The position numbers and the translations under genes are program-made. 64,000 nucleotides of DNA, from assembly GCF_001426195.1 (NCBI RefSeq), contig NZ_LMRS01000001.1, positions 808,501-872,500 on the forward strand, in the 5' to 3' direction. Source of the DNA: Sphingomonas sp. Leaf339 (lineage in GTDB: Bacteria; Pseudomonadota; Alphaproteobacteria; Sphingomonadales; Sphingomonadaceae). Position 1 is the first letter of the stretch, and every line of letters begins with the position of its first letter. Positions 48,176 through 58,079 of this stretch are shown here, one piece after another. The notes beneath the pieces were generated by a model. It was not told the DNA's origin and ran no database searches. It saw only the letters and a list, made by a program, of their open reading frames with translations.

Positions 48176-49142
48176 ATGTTTAGTCCCGGCATTTGGTGGA
48201 TCGGATCGACGATGAACCTGTCCGGCTCTGACGTCCAGATTTTGGCGATGTATTCGTAAGGCGTGAGGCCGCTGAGCGTCTTCAGCCGGCGGGCAATTAT
48301 ACGCAGCCATGAAGTCGGCAAGGTGCGTCCGTAGCTGCTCGTGGCTCTCGTAGTGGAAGCGTTTGACGGTCGCCTCCTTGATGGTGCGGTTCATCCGCTC
48401 AACCTGACCATTGGTCCAAGGGTGGTTCGGCTTGGTAAGCCGGTGCTCGATGTCATTGGCTTCGCAGATCATGTCGAAGCGCATCTGGCGCTACCAGGCG
48501 GTGTTGCGATTACGCGGCTGCTCGGCGAACTGGATGCCGTTGTCGGTGAGGAACGTGTGAATGCGGTACGGTACCGCTTTCAGCTAATGTTCAAGGAACT
48601 CCCACGCTGTCCGCCTGTCAGCCTTCTCAACCAGTTGGGTGACAGCGAACTTGCTGGTGCGGTCGATGCCGACGAACAGGTAGAGCTTGCCTTCGGCAGT
48701 CAACCTCGGCGATATCCATATGGAAGAAGCCGATCGGGTAGCGCTTGAAGCGCTGTCGCTTCGGCTTGTCGCCTTCGACATCCGGCAGGCGGGAGATGCC
48801 GTGCCTCTGCAGGCAGCGGTGTAGCGCTGACCGGGTCAGGTGCGGGATCGACGGCTGCAATGCGTAGAGGCAGTCGTCCAACGGCAGCAGCGTGTGCCGC
48901 CGGAACGCCACAACCATCGCCTCTTCAGCCTCGGACAAGGTGGTTGAATGAGGGGCCTTCGGCCCGGTCTTCAAATCCTCGACCGTCGCCCGCTTCCGCC
49001 ACTTCGCCACCGTCTTGGGGTTGATCCCAAGCTCCCGGCTCAGCGTCGCGAGCGAAGCTTGCGATCGCTGTATTGCTGCTCGGACGGTGTGCGTGGTCGT
49101 GGCGCTCCCATGACCTACCTGTCCAATATGGCTTCCTTCCAT
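48176..49142 (-). pseudogene. IS481-family transposase, broken by two frameshifts and two stops
   Basis: Reading from 49142, the product shows RAAIQRSQASLATLSRELGI and NPKTVAKWRKRATVEDLKTG (helix-turn-helix), then the rve integrase core. After DIAEV (about 48700) a missing base shifts the frame; it continues as TAEGKLYLFVGIDRTSKFAV. A TAG follows EFLEH (about 48595) and another stops RNRNTAW (about 48497). MRFDMICEANDIEHRLTKPN, with a later NGQVERMNRTIKEAT (the DDE-type Glu segment), resumes and shifts again at AAYN (about 48295) before the end DPIHQMPGLN. With four lesions it cannot be active. Confidence 0.85.
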
Positions 49143-49184
49143 TCCAACGAAAAGATCGCACCATCAAACCGTGGGATCAAACAC
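48176..49184 (-). mobile_element. IS481-family insertion sequence, decayed
   Basis: About 1 kb carrying a broken IS481-type transposase. The outer ends form imperfect inverted repeats, TGTTTAGTCCC (48177-48187) and the complement of GGGATCAAACA (49173-49183), matching at 9 of 11 positions. CTAG flanks both sides (48172-48175 and 49185-49188) as a 4-bp duplication. IS481 is known to prefer NCTAGN targets. The left CTAG includes the dehydrogenase stop codon. Confidence 0.8.
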
Positions 49185-49310
49185 CTAGGCCCTTCGACAT
49201 TGCTGCGCCGCCACAAAAAAATGGTTTATCGCGGGTGTGGCGATTGGTTGAGGCTATGACGCAACTCTCGCGTGACGAAGGCAAAAATCTGCCGTAATCA
49301 TTTGCGCATC

Positions 49311-50036
49311 GTGCCCACGCTTCATGCCTTTGCCAATCCTGCGCGCTTCCTAACGATCGCCCGGCCGCTGACGCCGGTGCTGGTCGGGCTCGGGATTGCC
49401 TTGATTGCGATCGGCTGCTGGGCTGGTCTTACCCAGACACCCCCGGATTATTTGCAGGGTGAGACGGTACGCATCCTTTATATCCATGTGCCGGCCGCAT
49501 GGCTGGGTATGGGCGGGTGGAGCGGTATCGCGCTGTCATCGGTGGCGCTCTTGATCTGGCGGCATCCCTTGGCGACGATTGCGGCGCGAGCGATCGCCGT
49601 ACCTGGAGCGGTGTTCGCGGGCATCTGCCTCATCACCGGATCGATTTGGGGGCGACCGACTTGGGGCACTTGGTGGCAATGGGACGGTCGGCTGACGTCG
49701 ATGCTGCTGCTTTTCTTCGTCTATGCCGCGTATATCGCGCTGGCCCGTGCTGATAACGACCGCGGTGGCGATGGTCGCGTGCCGGCGCTGTTCGGGCTGG
49801 CCGGAACGATCCTGTTGCCGATCATCCGATATTCGGTTGTATGGTGGAATACGCTGCATCAGGGGCCGAGCATCGGTTTGACGAAATCCACTATTGCCGG
49901 ATCGATCCTCTGGCCGCTGCCGATCATGCTGGCAGGTTTTTCATTCCTGTTCGCGGGGATCGTGTTGATGCGGATGAGGACGATGCTGGCGACGGCGAAG
50001 GCCGAAGCGCGGTTGCGGCGGATGGCTCGCATATGA
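49311..50036 (+). CDS. ccmC: Heme exporter/handling protein CcmC
   Basis: CcmC loads heme onto CcmE in cytochrome c maturation. The 241-residue product (from GTG 49311; a GTG at 49272 gives 254) has six membrane helices and the tryptophan-rich periplasmic signature WGRPTWGTWWQWD near residue 120, with conserved His in YIHVPAAW and NTLHQGPS. ccmA and ccmB are not in the window. The gene lies after the IS remnant; with ccmD it shares an ATGA overlap. Confidence 0.94.
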   Translation: MPTLHAFANPARFLTIARPLTPVLVGLGIALIAIGCWAGLTQTPPDYLQGETVRILYIHVPAAWLGMGGWSGIALSSVALLIWRHPLATIAARAIAVPGAVFAGICLITGSIWGRPTWGTWWQWDGRLTSMLLLFFVYAAYIALARADNDRGGDGRVPALFGLAGTILLPIIRYSVVWWNTLHQGPSIGLTKSTIAGSILWPLPIMLAGFSFLFAGIVLMRMRTMLATAKAEARLRRMARI

Positions 50037-50137
50037 ACCCATGGCCATTCGTCGCTGCGGCGTACGCGATCACGCTGGGCGGGGCTGCCATACTCGCCGT
50101 CGTCAGTTATCTCGCGATGAAGCAGGCTGAGCGATGA
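50033..50137 (+). CDS. ccmD: Heme exporter protein CcmD
   Basis: A 34-residue protein starting MNPWPFVAAAYAITLGG, with a single membrane helix and a basic end (MKQAER). This is the CcmD layout. It overlaps ccmC and ccmE by 4 bp each and connects CcmC with CcmE. It is too short for most gene callers. Confidence 0.88.
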   Translation: MNPWPFVAAAYAITLGGAAILAVVSYLAMKQAER

Positions 50138-50568
50138 GAGCGAAGAATCAGCGACTGACATTGGTGTTGCTGGCGCTGGCCGCCATCGGGGTTGCGGCCC
50201 TCCTTGCACTATCGGCGATGAAGGATCAGGCCGCCTTCTTTTACGCTCCGTCAGATGTGCAGCGTGAAGGCTTGCCGCTGGGTCGGGCGGTACGGCTGGG
50301 CGGCATGGTTGAGGCAGGATCGGTCAAACGGGCGGCGGACGGCGTGACCGTACACTTCGTCGTCACGGATGGCCGGGCCACCACCCCCGTTACGTTTGCC
50401 GGAATTGTCCCTGATCTTTTCCGTGAACGATCTGGTGTCGTGGCAGAGGGACAGTTCCAATCCACCGGGTCATTCATAGCGACCAATCTGCTCGCGAAGC
50501 ATGATGAGAAATACATGCCGCCAGAATTGGCCGGCAAGATGCACGAAACGACGACGCTTGCTCGCTGA
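50134..50568 (+). CDS. ccmE: Periplasmic heme chaperone CcmE
   Basis: The 144-residue protein has an N-terminal membrane anchor (LTLVLLALAAIGVAALLAL), an OB-fold (FRLGGMV-like VRLGGMVEAGSVKR) and the heme-binding LLAKHDEKYMPPE with H123 (covalent heme ligand) and Y127. It receives heme from CcmC and passes it to CcmF. Confidence 0.96.
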   Translation: MRAKNQRLTLVLLALAAIGVAALLALSAMKDQAAFFYAPSDVQREGLPLGRAVRLGGMVEAGSVKRAADGVTVHFVVTDGRATTPVTFAGIVPDLFRERSGVVAEGQFQSTGSFIATNLLAKHDEKYMPPELAGKMHETTTLAR

Positions 50569-52474
50569 AACCGGTCTTGTCGCACTGTGGCTGGCGGCGG
50601 CGCTGGCTGCCCTGCAGCTAGTCATGGCGGCGCTGGGTCTGAAGGGCAGTGGCGAGTTGATGTCGGCGGTCCGGCCGGTGGCGGTGGTCCAGGGTGCGTT
50701 GGCGATCATCGCGATGGGCTTATTGATCGCGGTGTTCTGGCGATCGGATATGTCGGTAGCCTTGGTCGCGGCGAACAGCCATTCCGCCAAGCCGTGGCTG
50801 TACAAGGTGGCCGGTGCGTGGGGCAACCACGAAGGGTCGATGCTGCTGTGGGTGACGATTCTCGGCCTTGCTGGCGGGGCGGTAGCTTTACTGGAGCGAC
50901 GGCTGCCGGAACGCACCTTGATCGCAACGTTGGGCGCACAGGCCGCTATCGCGCTGGGCTTTTATGCATTTCTGTTGTTTGCGTCGAACCCGTTCGCGCG
51001 ACTGGAGCCGGCACCGGCCGATGGCATGGGGCTGAACCCGTTATTGCAAGACCCGGGCTTGGCGTTCCACCCGCCAACGCTTTACGCCGGCTATGTCGGA
51101 CTGTCGGTGGCATTCTCCTTCGCGGTCGGTGCGTTGGTGACTCGCGATGTGGGGCGCGAATTCGCGCGGGCTATGCGGCCATGGGTACTGGGCGCTTGGA
51201 TATTCCTGACGCTGGGCATCACGGCGGGCAGCTATTGGGCGTATTATGAACTCGGCTGGGGTGGCTGGTGGTTCTGGGACCCGGTCGAGAACGCGTCGCT
51301 GATGCCGTGGCTGGCGGCGACGGCGTTGCTCCACTCGGTGACAGTGCTGGCAACACGCGACGGCTTGCGTGCGTGGACGGTAATGCTGGCGGTAGTCGCG
51401 TTCTCAATGTCGATGTTAGGCACCTTCCTCGTTCGATCAGGTATCCTGACCAGCGTCCATGCCTTTGCGGTCGATCCACGGCGGGGGGCTTTCATCCTCG
51501 CTCTTCTGGTCATCTACATCGGCGGGGCGCTGGCGCTGTTCGCGGCACGTATCGGAACGGTTCGGCAGGGGACGACATTCGATCCGGTCAGCCGTGAAGG
51601 CGGGCTGGTGGCCAACAACCTGTTGCTGTCGGTCATTCTCGGTATCGTTTTGATTGGCACCCTCTATCCGATCGTCGCGGCCGGTTTTGGTGTGCAATTG
51701 TCCGTGGGGCCACCGTTCTTCAACAAGGCCGCGGGACCGATCGCGTTGTTGTTGGTGGCAATTATGGCGGTGGGGCCGCTGCTCCGCTGGCGGCGGGATG
51801 AGGCGCAGGCGGTGATCGCCCGCGCGACTTGGCCGATCGCCGCGACCGCTTTTGCCTTTGCGGGGCTGATCGTGTTCGCCATGCCGATCGGCGTGCTGCC
51901 GTTGCTGGGCCTGAGTGTGGCGACGGGACTTGCGGTGGCAAGCGTCGCACCTTTGTGGAAGCGCGATCTTCGCCGGACGCCGCTATTCACCTGGGGAATG
52001 GTCATCGCGCATCTGGGTATCGCGGTGTCGCTGGCGGGGATGGCGTGCGACGCGGCCTTCACCTCTGAGCGCCTGATCGCGCTCAGGCCGGGCGAGGCAA
52101 CCCGGATCGGTCCGTATCAAGTGACTTTGGACGGAATTTCGCCGGTGGTGGCGGATAATTGGTCGGCGTTGCAGGCTCAACTGACCGTGACCCGCGATGG
52201 CGGATCCCGGCGCCTTTACCCGCAATCGCGCACCTTCACCGATCCACCGACAACCACAAGCGAGTCGGCGATCGCGACCGTGCTGGATGGCCAGCTATAT
52301 ACGGTGTTGGGTGTGACGGATGGTCGTGGGCGCTGGCAGTTGCGATTGTGGTGGAAGCCCTTCGTGACGCTGATCTGGCTTGGTGGTGTGCTGGTGGCAC
52401 TGGGCGGCGCACTGTCACTACTTGGGCGGGTGCGGCCGCGCCGTCGTCCTCGGCCGGAGCCGGTGTGGCGGTGA
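50558..52474 (+). CDS. ccmF: Cytochrome c heme lyase subunit CcmF
   Basis: From a TTG at 50558 (inside the ccmE end) the product begins LLAETGLVALWLAAALAALQ and has 638 residues, the usual CcmF length. ATG 50501 would extend it into ccmE with a sequence unlike the family. The heme-handling motif WGGWWFWDPVENASLMPW (about residue 230) and many membrane helices are clear. It joins heme to apocytochrome c with CcmH and CcmI. Confidence 0.95.
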   Translation: MLAETGLVALWLAAALAALQLVMAALGLKGSGELMSAVRPVAVVQGALAIIAMGLLIAVFWRSDMSVALVAANSHSAKPWLYKVAGAWGNHEGSMLLWVTILGLAGGAVALLERRLPERTLIATLGAQAAIALGFYAFLLFASNPFARLEPAPADGMGLNPLLQDPGLAFHPPTLYAGYVGLSVAFSFAVGALVTRDVGREFARAMRPWVLGAWIFLTLGITAGSYWAYYELGWGGWWFWDPVENASLMPWLAATALLHSVTVLATRDGLRAWTVMLAVVAFSMSMLGTFLVRSGILTSVHAFAVDPRRGAFILALLVIYIGGALALFAARIGTVRQGTTFDPVSREGGLVANNLLLSVILGIVLIGTLYPIVAAGFGVQLSVGPPFFNKAAGPIALLLVAIMAVGPLLRWRRDEAQAVIARATWPIAATAFAFAGLIVFAMPIGVLPLLGLSVATGLAVASVAPLWKRDLRRTPLFTWGMVIAHLGIAVSLAGMACDAAFTSERLIALRPGEATRIGPYQVTLDGISPVVADNWSALQAQLTVTRDGGSRRLYPQSRTFTDPPTTTSESAIATVLDGQLYTVLGVTDGRGRWQLRLWWKPFVTLIWLGGVLVALGGALSLLGRVRPRRRPRPEPVWR

Positions 52475-52998
52475 CGCGGCGTGTGCTCTGGCTGCCCCTG
52501 ATCGGCTTCGCACTTTTATTTGCCGTCGTCGCATCGGGTTTGATCCGTCCGGCCGACCGGACGGTGAGGTCGGCGCTGATCGGCAAGCCGCTGCCGACTT
52601 TTTCCCTGCCACCGCTCGTCCCCGGCAAGCCGGGTCTGTCGAGTGCGGCGATGGCGGGACAGGGACCGCGCCTGCTGAACGTGTTCGCCAGTTGGTGCGT
52701 GCCGTGCGTGGCGGAGGCCCCGCAATTGATGCGCCTGAAGGCGGCGGGCGTTCCGATCGACGCGATCGCGATCCGCGATACGACGCCGGCAATCCGCCGG
52801 TTTCTAACGCGTGTTGGCGATCCCTATGCGCGGATCGGCGACGACCGGGTCAGCGCCGTGCAATTGTCGCTCGGTTCGTCCGGCGTGCCGGAAACGTTTT
52901 TGATAGACGGCAGGGGGATCGTCGCGCGGCAATATGTCGGCGACATTCGACCCGAGCAGGTCGATGAGATCATCGCCGACTTCCGGAAATTGCAGTGA
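52471..52998 (+). CDS. ccmG: Thiol:disulfide interchange protein CcmG/DsbE
   Basis: The GTG at 52471 overlaps the ccmF stop. The 175-residue protein has a membrane anchor (VLWLPLIGFALLFAVVASGL) and a thioredoxin domain with the redox motif W75-C76-V-P-C79 and a cis-Pro region (GSSGVPETFLIDGRG). It reduces the cysteines of apocytochrome c in the periplasm. Confidence 0.95.
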   Translation: MTRRVLWLPLIGFALLFAVVASGLIRPADRTVRSALIGKPLPTFSLPPLVPGKPGLSSAAMAGQGPRLLNVFASWCVPCVAEAPQLMRLKAAGVPIDAIAIRDTTPAIRRFLTRVGDPYARIGDDRVSAVQLSLGSSGVPETFLIDGRGIVARQYVGDIRPEQVDEIIADFRKLQ

Positions 52999-53402
52999 AG
53001 AAATTGCTGGCAATGGCAATGGCGCTGGCCCTGTCGCCAGCCATCGCGCTTGCTCAATCGAGCGCGCCCGCTGTATTTGCCGACACTCAATTGCCTGATC
53101 CGGCTCAGGAAGCGGCTGCAAAGACGCTGATGGAAACGCTGCGCTGCGTCGTGTGTCAGGGCCAATCGATCGCGGATAGCGATGCGACGATGGCAGGCGA
53201 CATGCGGGCGCTGGTCCGTCAGCGTATCCAGGCGGGCGAGTCGCCGGTTGCGATCCGTGACTGGCTCATTGCGCGATATGGCGACTATATTTCCTATGAT
53301 CCCCCGCTGTCCGCGGCAACCTCACTATTATGGGCGACGCCAGTCCTGCTGCTCGGGCTGGGCATATGGATCGCCAGGGCCAGTTTCAGGCGGCGGCGAT
53401 GA
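52995..53402 (+). CDS. ccmH: Cytochrome c maturation protein CcmH
   Basis: The GTG at 52995 overlaps ccmG. The 135-residue protein has a signal peptide (cleavage after ALA, residue 20), the redox motif L49-R-C51-V-V-C54-QGQS and one C-terminal membrane helix. This is the short CcmH/CcmL form; the TPR half is encoded separately downstream. Confidence 0.95.
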   Translation: MKKLLAMAMALALSPAIALAQSSAPAVFADTQLPDPAQEAAAKTLMETLRCVVCQGQSIADSDATMAGDMRALVRQRIQAGESPVAIRDWLIARYGDYISYDPPLSAATSLLWATPVLLLGLGIWIARASFRRRR

Positions 53403-54028
53403 TGGGCTGGATTGTACTCGCGATTATGATGGCTGCTGCGTTTGCGGCGCTGATGCTTTTACGCCTGCCACGACCGATGTGGTCGATGGTCGGTGCGGCG
53501 CTGATGCTAGGCGCGACAGGCTATGCGTTGCAAGGCCGCCCCGATCTGCCTGCGCAAAAGGCGATGCCTGCCGGCGAGATCTTGGCCACCGATCCGGCGA
53601 TCTCGGACATACGAGGTCAGATGTTCGGCCGCTTCGGCGCCGAGGGCACATACCTAACGGCGGCCGACGCACTGTCGCGAAACGGATCATCGCGATATGA
53701 GGTGCAGACCATTCTGGGTGGTATTCGCGGGTCGCCAAAGAGTGTTCAGCTCTGGACAGCGCTTGGCGACGCTATTGCGCGACACGACCACGGCCAATTG
53801 TCGCCCGCTGCGGTTCTAGCCTTCAGTCACGCGTCCCAGCTCGATCCCAAGCATCCCGGTCCGCCCTTTTTTCTGGGTCTTGCGCTTGCACGTGCAGGGG
53901 ATGTCGACGGAGCCGAATTGTCCTGGCGTCGGGCGCTGTCGCTGACTGCACCCAACGCGGTTTACAGGCCGGCGATCATCGAACGCCTTATGCTGATCGA
54001 CAATCTCCGGCAGATGCTTGATCGCTGA
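53399..54028 (+). CDS. ccmI: CcmI-like TPR protein of cytochrome c maturation
   Basis: The ATG at 53399 overlaps the ccmH stop. The 209-residue product has one N-terminal membrane helix pair and a TPR-like part (SVQLWTALGDAIARHDHG, FSHASQLDPKHPGPPFFLGLALARAGD). It probably presents apocytochrome c to CcmF/H. It is shorter than the classical CcmI, as is common in sphingomonads. Confidence 0.83.
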   Translation: MMGWIVLAIMMAAAFAALMLLRLPRPMWSMVGAALMLGATGYALQGRPDLPAQKAMPAGEILATDPAISDIRGQMFGRFGAEGTYLTAADALSRNGSSRYEVQTILGGIRGSPKSVQLWTALGDAIARHDHGQLSPAAVLAFSHASQLDPKHPGPPFFLGLALARAGDVDGAELSWRRALSLTAPNAVYRPAIIERLMLIDNLRQMLDR

Positions 54029-54032
54029 CCTC

Positions 54033-54254
54033 TCAGGAAGTGCCGCGTCCGGTCTTCGCCTGCAGTTCGTCGATCCGCTTCGAAGCATCCGCCTTGCTAA
54101 GCTTGTCGTTGAATTCCTCATGCGCTTCTTCACTCAGCGTCTTGAGATAGCTGGCCTGAGCACCGGTCATCGGTTCATCGCCGGTTGTCCAGTCGTCGGG
54201 GTCCTTCTCGGCATTGGAAAACGTTTCGGTCTTCGGGTTCGGGGTGTCGGTCAT
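54033..54254 (-). CDS. DUF3072 domain protein
   Basis: A 73-residue, highly charged, soluble protein. The WTTGDEPMTGAQASYLKTLS stretch followed by SKADASKRIDELQAKTG is the DUF3072 hallmark. GGAA lies 8-11 bases before the ATG. No function is established. It converges with ccmI (4 bp between stops). Confidence 0.88.
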   Translation of the reverse strand: MTDTPNPKTETFSNAEKDPDDWTTGDEPMTGAQASYLKTLSEEAHEEFNDKLSKADASKRIDELQAKTGRGTS

Positions 54255-54314
54255 CGCGAAATTCCTTCCGGTTGACCAACACCCCTGTTCACAGTGTGTT
54301 CCGCTTTTTGTGGA

Positions 54315-55409
54315 TTAGTTCAGTGGCAGGTCGAGCGCCTCGGCGACAGCAGGGTGACGGATCTTGCCGCCAGATACGTTCAGGCCGGCCGCCAGATGAG
54401 GGTCCGCCGCCATAGCCGCGTCGGCACCCAGATTGGCGAGTTTCAACGCAAACGGAAGCGTCGCATTGTTAAGCGCGAAAGCAGATGTCCGTGCCACCGC
54501 GCCGGGCATGTTCGCGACGCAATAGTGTATCACGCCATCGACCTCGAACACCGGGTCTTCATGCGTCGTGGCGTGCGACGTCTCGAAGCAGCCGCCCTGA
54601 TCGATCGCGATATCGACCAATACACTGCCGCGCTTCATGGTCTTCAGCATCTCGCGCGTCACCAGCTTGGGCGCGGCGGCTCCCGGAACCAGAACCGCGC
54701 CGATCACCAGATGCGCGTTCTTCACCGCCGCCGCGATCGCCGCCTTGCTGGCATAGGCGGTCTTAATCTGGCTGGAGAAAAACATGTCCAATTCAGCAAG
54801 CCGCGCCATGTTCAGGTCATAGATCGTCACGTCCGCTCGCATCCCGACCGCCATCTGTGCAGCGTTGATGCCCGAGACGCCGCCGCCCAGGATCGCGACC
54901 TTGGCCGGCGCCACGCCCGGCACACCCCCCAGCAATACGCCGCGTCCGCCCTGTTCCTTCTCCAGATAATGCGCACCGACCTGCACCGACATGCGGCCAG
55001 CCACCTCTGACATCGGCTTCAACAGCGGCAGACCACCGCCCTGTGCCGTCACCGTCTCATAGGCGATGCAGGTCGCACCCGATGCCATCAACCCTTCTGC
55101 CTGCGGCTTGTCGGCTGCGAGGTGCAGATAGGTGAACAGCAGGTGGCGTGGCTCGAGCAGGGCGATCTCGCTCGCCTGCGGTTCCTTTACCTTCACGATC
55201 ATCTCGGCCGCTGCGAAGACGGATCGGGCGTCCGGCAGGATGGTGGCGCCGGCCGCCTGATAATCGGCATCCTCGAAATCGATGCCGGCACCGGCCATCG
55301 TTTCGACCACCACCTCATGCCCGGCCGCGACCAGTTCAGCGACCGATGGTGGCGTCAGTCCCACGCGATACTCGTGATTCTTAATTTCCTTGGGAACGCC
55401 GATCTTCAT
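54315..55409 (-). CDS. ald: Alanine dehydrogenase
   Basis: The 364-residue enzyme interconverts L-alanine and pyruvate plus ammonia with NAD. It starts MKIGVPKEIKNHEYRVGLTP. MIVKVKEPQ carries the catalytic Lys, LHLAAD the catalytic His, and ILGGGVSGINAAQMAVGM is the Rossmann loop (about residue 170). Length is close to the usual 370. GAGAGG precedes the ATG. Divergent from kup. Confidence 0.97.
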   Translation of the reverse strand: MKIGVPKEIKNHEYRVGLTPPSVAELVAAGHEVVVETMAGAGIDFEDADYQAAGATILPDARSVFAAAEMIVKVKEPQASEIALLEPRHLLFTYLHLAADKPQAEGLMASGATCIAYETVTAQGGGLPLLKPMSEVAGRMSVQVGAHYLEKEQGGRGVLLGGVPGVAPAKVAILGGGVSGINAAQMAVGMRADVTIYDLNMARLAELDMFFSSQIKTAYASKAAIAAAVKNAHLVIGAVLVPGAAAPKLVTREMLKTMKRGSVLVDIAIDQGGCFETSHATTHEDPVFEVDGVIHYCVANMPGAVARTSAFALNNATLPFALKLANLGADAAMAADPHLAAGLNVSGGKIRHPAVAEALDLPLN

Positions 55410-55575
55410 GGTAACCTCTCTTTTGTTCTGATGCTGGCGCTATAACGCGCGGCAAGCATGTTGTCCCGTTGCGGGTGTTCGGCGACCATGCTAATCGCGC
55501 GTTCATGTCAGCACCTGATAGTGCGTCGTTTGCCTGCGGTATGGCACCCCGCATCGCGGATCGATCGATCCGCCC

Positions 55576-57498
55576 GTGAGCAACTCCACCAGCAAGACTG
55601 CAGCGGCCCTCGGCACGGCCGCCGACGGCTATCAACATCATCCCAAACAGGGGCTGGCCAAGCTGGCGCTCGGCGCGATCGGGGTCGTCTATGGCGATAT
55701 CGGCACTAGCCCGCTCTATGCGATGAAGGAGGTGTTCGTCGGCCACCATCCGTTGGCGGTCGATCAACTCCACATATTTGGCGTCGTCAGCCTGATCTTC
55801 TGGTCGCTGGCGATGATCGTCACGCTCAAATACGTGCTCATCATCCTGCGCGCCGACAATAACGGCGAGGGCGGCAGCCTCGCGCTGCTGGCCTTGATCC
55901 AGCGGCGGACAGGTGGCGGGCGATGGGGGCCGAGCCTCGTGATCCTTGGTGTGCTGGCGACGGCGCTGTTCTTCGGCGACTGCATGATAACGCCGGCGGT
56001 GTCGGTGCTATCGGCGGTCGAAGGATTGGCGACGGTCGAGCAAGGGTTCAATGCGTTCGTCATTCCGATCGCCGTTGTGATCCTGATGGGCCTTTTTTAC
56101 ATCCAGTCGAGCGGCACGGCGCGTGTCGGTCGGTTCTTCGGACCGATCATGCTCGTATATTTCGGTACGCTGACGGTGCTGGGCGTTATCAACATCATCG
56201 GTCGCCCGGATATCCTATTGGCGATCGACCCCCGCTGGGCGGTCCGGTTCGTGATGACCGACGGCTTACTCGCGTTTCTCGCGCTGGGCTCGGTGGTGCT
56301 GGCGGTGACAGGAGCGGAGGCGCTCTACGCCGACATGGGCCATTTTGGCCGTCGCCCGATCGAGGTGGCATGGCTGTATCTGGTTTTCCCGGCGCTGATG
56401 GTCAATTATCTGGGGCAGGGCGCATTGCTCCTGGATCAACCCGGCGCAGCGGAAAATCCGTTCTTCCTGATGGCGTCGGAGGACTGGCGCCTACCTTTGG
56501 TCATCCTGTCGACCATGGCCACCGTGATCGCCAGTCAGGCCGTCATCACCGGCGCGTTTTCCGTTGTGCAACAGGCAGTTCAATTGGGTCTCATGCCGCG
56601 CCTGCGCATCGAGCATACCAGCGCGGCCGAGGCAGGCCAGATCTACATCCCGGCGGTCAATTGGGCGCTGATGATCATGGTGTTGTTGCTGATCTTCGGC
56701 TTTCGCGAATCATCCAATCTCGCTGCGGCGTACGGTATCGCGGTGACCGGCACGATGTTCATCAGTACCTTCATGGTCGGCGTGTTGATCCGCCGCGTCT
56801 GGCAATGGCCCGCCTGGGTTACGTGGCCGTTTGTGGGCCTGTTCCTGCTGATCGACGGCGCTTACTTTGCGTCCAACCTGACCAAGGTTCCCGATGGCGG
56901 CTGGTTCCCGTTGCTGGTCGGCGCCGTGGTGTTCACCGCGCTCACGACATGGTCGACCGGCCGCAAGCTGATGATCGACCGGCTGCGTGATGCGGCGATG
57001 CCGATCAAGGTATTCATCGCTTCGGCTGCGACGTCGGCAAGCCGGGTACCGGGAACGGCTGTTTTCATGACATCGACGGCCGAGGGCGTGCCGCATGCGT
57101 TACTGCACAACCTGAAGCACAACAAAGTGCTGCACGACCGCATCATCCTGTTGACCGTCGCGATCGCCGACCAACCCTATTGGCCCGACGCGGAGCGGGT
57201 GAAGCATGAGGAATTGGGTCACGGCTTCCACCGTGTAGTGCTGCGCTTCGGGTTCATGGAGGAGCCGAACGTACCATTCGCGTTGAAGAACGCGTACGGT
57301 CCGGGTGCCGAGGTGAAGATGATGGACACCAGCTTCTTCCTGTCGCGTCAGACACTGATTGCGTCGGATCGGCCTGGTATGGCGCTTTGGCGGGAAAAGT
57401 TGTTCGCGTGGATGCTCCGTAACGCGGAGAGCGCGATGGAGTTTTTCCGACTGCCGTCCAATCGTGTGGTCGAATTGGGCAGTCAGGTCGAGATTTGA
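55576..57498 (+). CDS. kup: Low-affinity potassium transporter Kup
   Basis: The 640-residue protein starts from GTG at 55576. It shows [25 protein letters not shown], the signature first helix of KUP/HAK/KT proteins, about twelve membrane helices and a cytosolic C-terminal domain ([26 protein letters not shown]). It imports K+ with protons. The 166-bp divergent region with ald shows no clear promoter. The stop overlaps the next gene. Confidence 0.97.
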   Translation: MSNSTSKTAAALGTAADGYQHHPKQGLAKLALGAIGVVYGDIGTSPLYAMKEVFVGHHPLAVDQLHIFGVVSLIFWSLAMIVTLKYVLIILRADNNGEGGSLALLALIQRRTGGGRWGPSLVILGVLATALFFGDCMITPAVSVLSAVEGLATVEQGFNAFVIPIAVVILMGLFYIQSSGTARVGRFFGPIMLVYFGTLTVLGVINIIGRPDILLAIDPRWAVRFVMTDGLLAFLALGSVVLAVTGAEALYADMGHFGRRPIEVAWLYLVFPALMVNYLGQGALLLDQPGAAENPFFLMASEDWRLPLVILSTMATVIASQAVITGAFSVVQQAVQLGLMPRLRIEHTSAAEAGQIYIPAVNWALMIMVLLLIFGFRESSNLAAAYGIAVTGTMFISTFMVGVLIRRVWQWPAWVTWPFVGLFLLIDGAYFASNLTKVPDGGWFPLLVGAVVFTALTTWSTGRKLMIDRLRDAAMPIKVFIASAATSASRVPGTAVFMTSTAEGVPHALLHNLKHNKVLHDRIILLTVAIADQPYWPDAERVKHEELGHGFHRVVLRFGFMEEPNVPFALKNAYGPGAEVKMMDTSFFLSRQTLIASDRPGMALWREKLFAWMLRNAESAMEFFRLPSNRVVELGSQVEI

Positions 57499-58025
57499 GC
57501 GGAGATTGCATATCGGCGCCGACCCCTGCGCCGATCATCGTCACGGCATTGTTCGGACGGTCGGATCAGGGTTGGTTCGATGCCCAGCGGGCGGAGTTCT
57601 TTCCACCCGAACGCAACGTGCTGTCGGCGCACTGCACGCTGTTCCACCATCTACCGCCATCTGCGGCCGATGAATTGAAACATCGTTTGAATCAGGCGAC
57701 GCGCGGCGAGCGGGCGCCGGATGTACGAATCGCCGGGCTGATGTCGCTGGGGCGGGGCGTCGCATACCGGCTAGACGCGCCGGGGCTGGCGGCGATCCGG
57801 CACGACCTCGTGGATGCTTTCGCCGGGCTGTTGACGCCACAGGATGCCGGCGGATGGCGGCCTCATGTCACCATTCAGAACAAGGTGACGCCGAATGTTG
57901 CGAAGCTGTTGCTCGACCGACTGGCGAAGGAATTCCGCCCGCGCCCGGTCGAACTCGCGGGGCTGGCGACGTGGTGGTATCGCGGTGGGCCATGGGAAGC
58001 GCTGTCGCGGCATATGTTCGCTTGA
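57495..58025 (+). CDS. 2'-5' RNA ligase/cyclic phosphodiesterase-like protein (2H superfamily)
   Basis: A TTG at 57495 overlapping the kup stop opens a 176-residue frame. Two HxT motifs, HCTLFHH (about residue 46) and HVTIQNK (about 124), are the catalytic pair of 2H phosphoesterases. No ATG lies before the first motif, so an unusual start is required. It is probably translated with kup. The RNA substrate is unknown. The tRNA-Met promoter overlaps its end. Confidence 0.85.
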   Translation: MSGDCISAPTPAPIIVTALFGRSDQGWFDAQRAEFFPPERNVLSAHCTLFHHLPPSAADELKHRLNQATRGERAPDVRIAGLMSLGRGVAYRLDAPGLAAIRHDLVDAFAGLLTPQDAGGWRPHVTIQNKVTPNVAKLLLDRLAKEFRPRPVELAGLATWWYRGGPWEALSRHMFA

Positions 58026-58050
58026 CCGCCTCCACGACGCTTCCTATAGG
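58022..58050 (+). promoter_or_regulatory. Promoter of tRNA-Met
   Basis: TTGACC (58022-58027) and TATAGG (58045-58050) are spaced by exactly 17 bp, 30 bp before the tRNA. The -35 box overlaps the stop codon of the preceding gene. Confidence 0.6.
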
Positions 58051-58079
58051 CGCCGCTCGCGAGTGAACATGCCTCTTGG

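Noticed and set aside
48122..48484. 120-residue intact protein at the dehydrogenase end
   Set aside because: It is the C-terminal piece of the frameshifted IS481 transposase running into the neighbouring gene.
55923..56990. 355-codon open frame inside kup
   Set aside because: Arg/Gly/His-rich frame-shifted shadow within an unmistakable Kup sequence.
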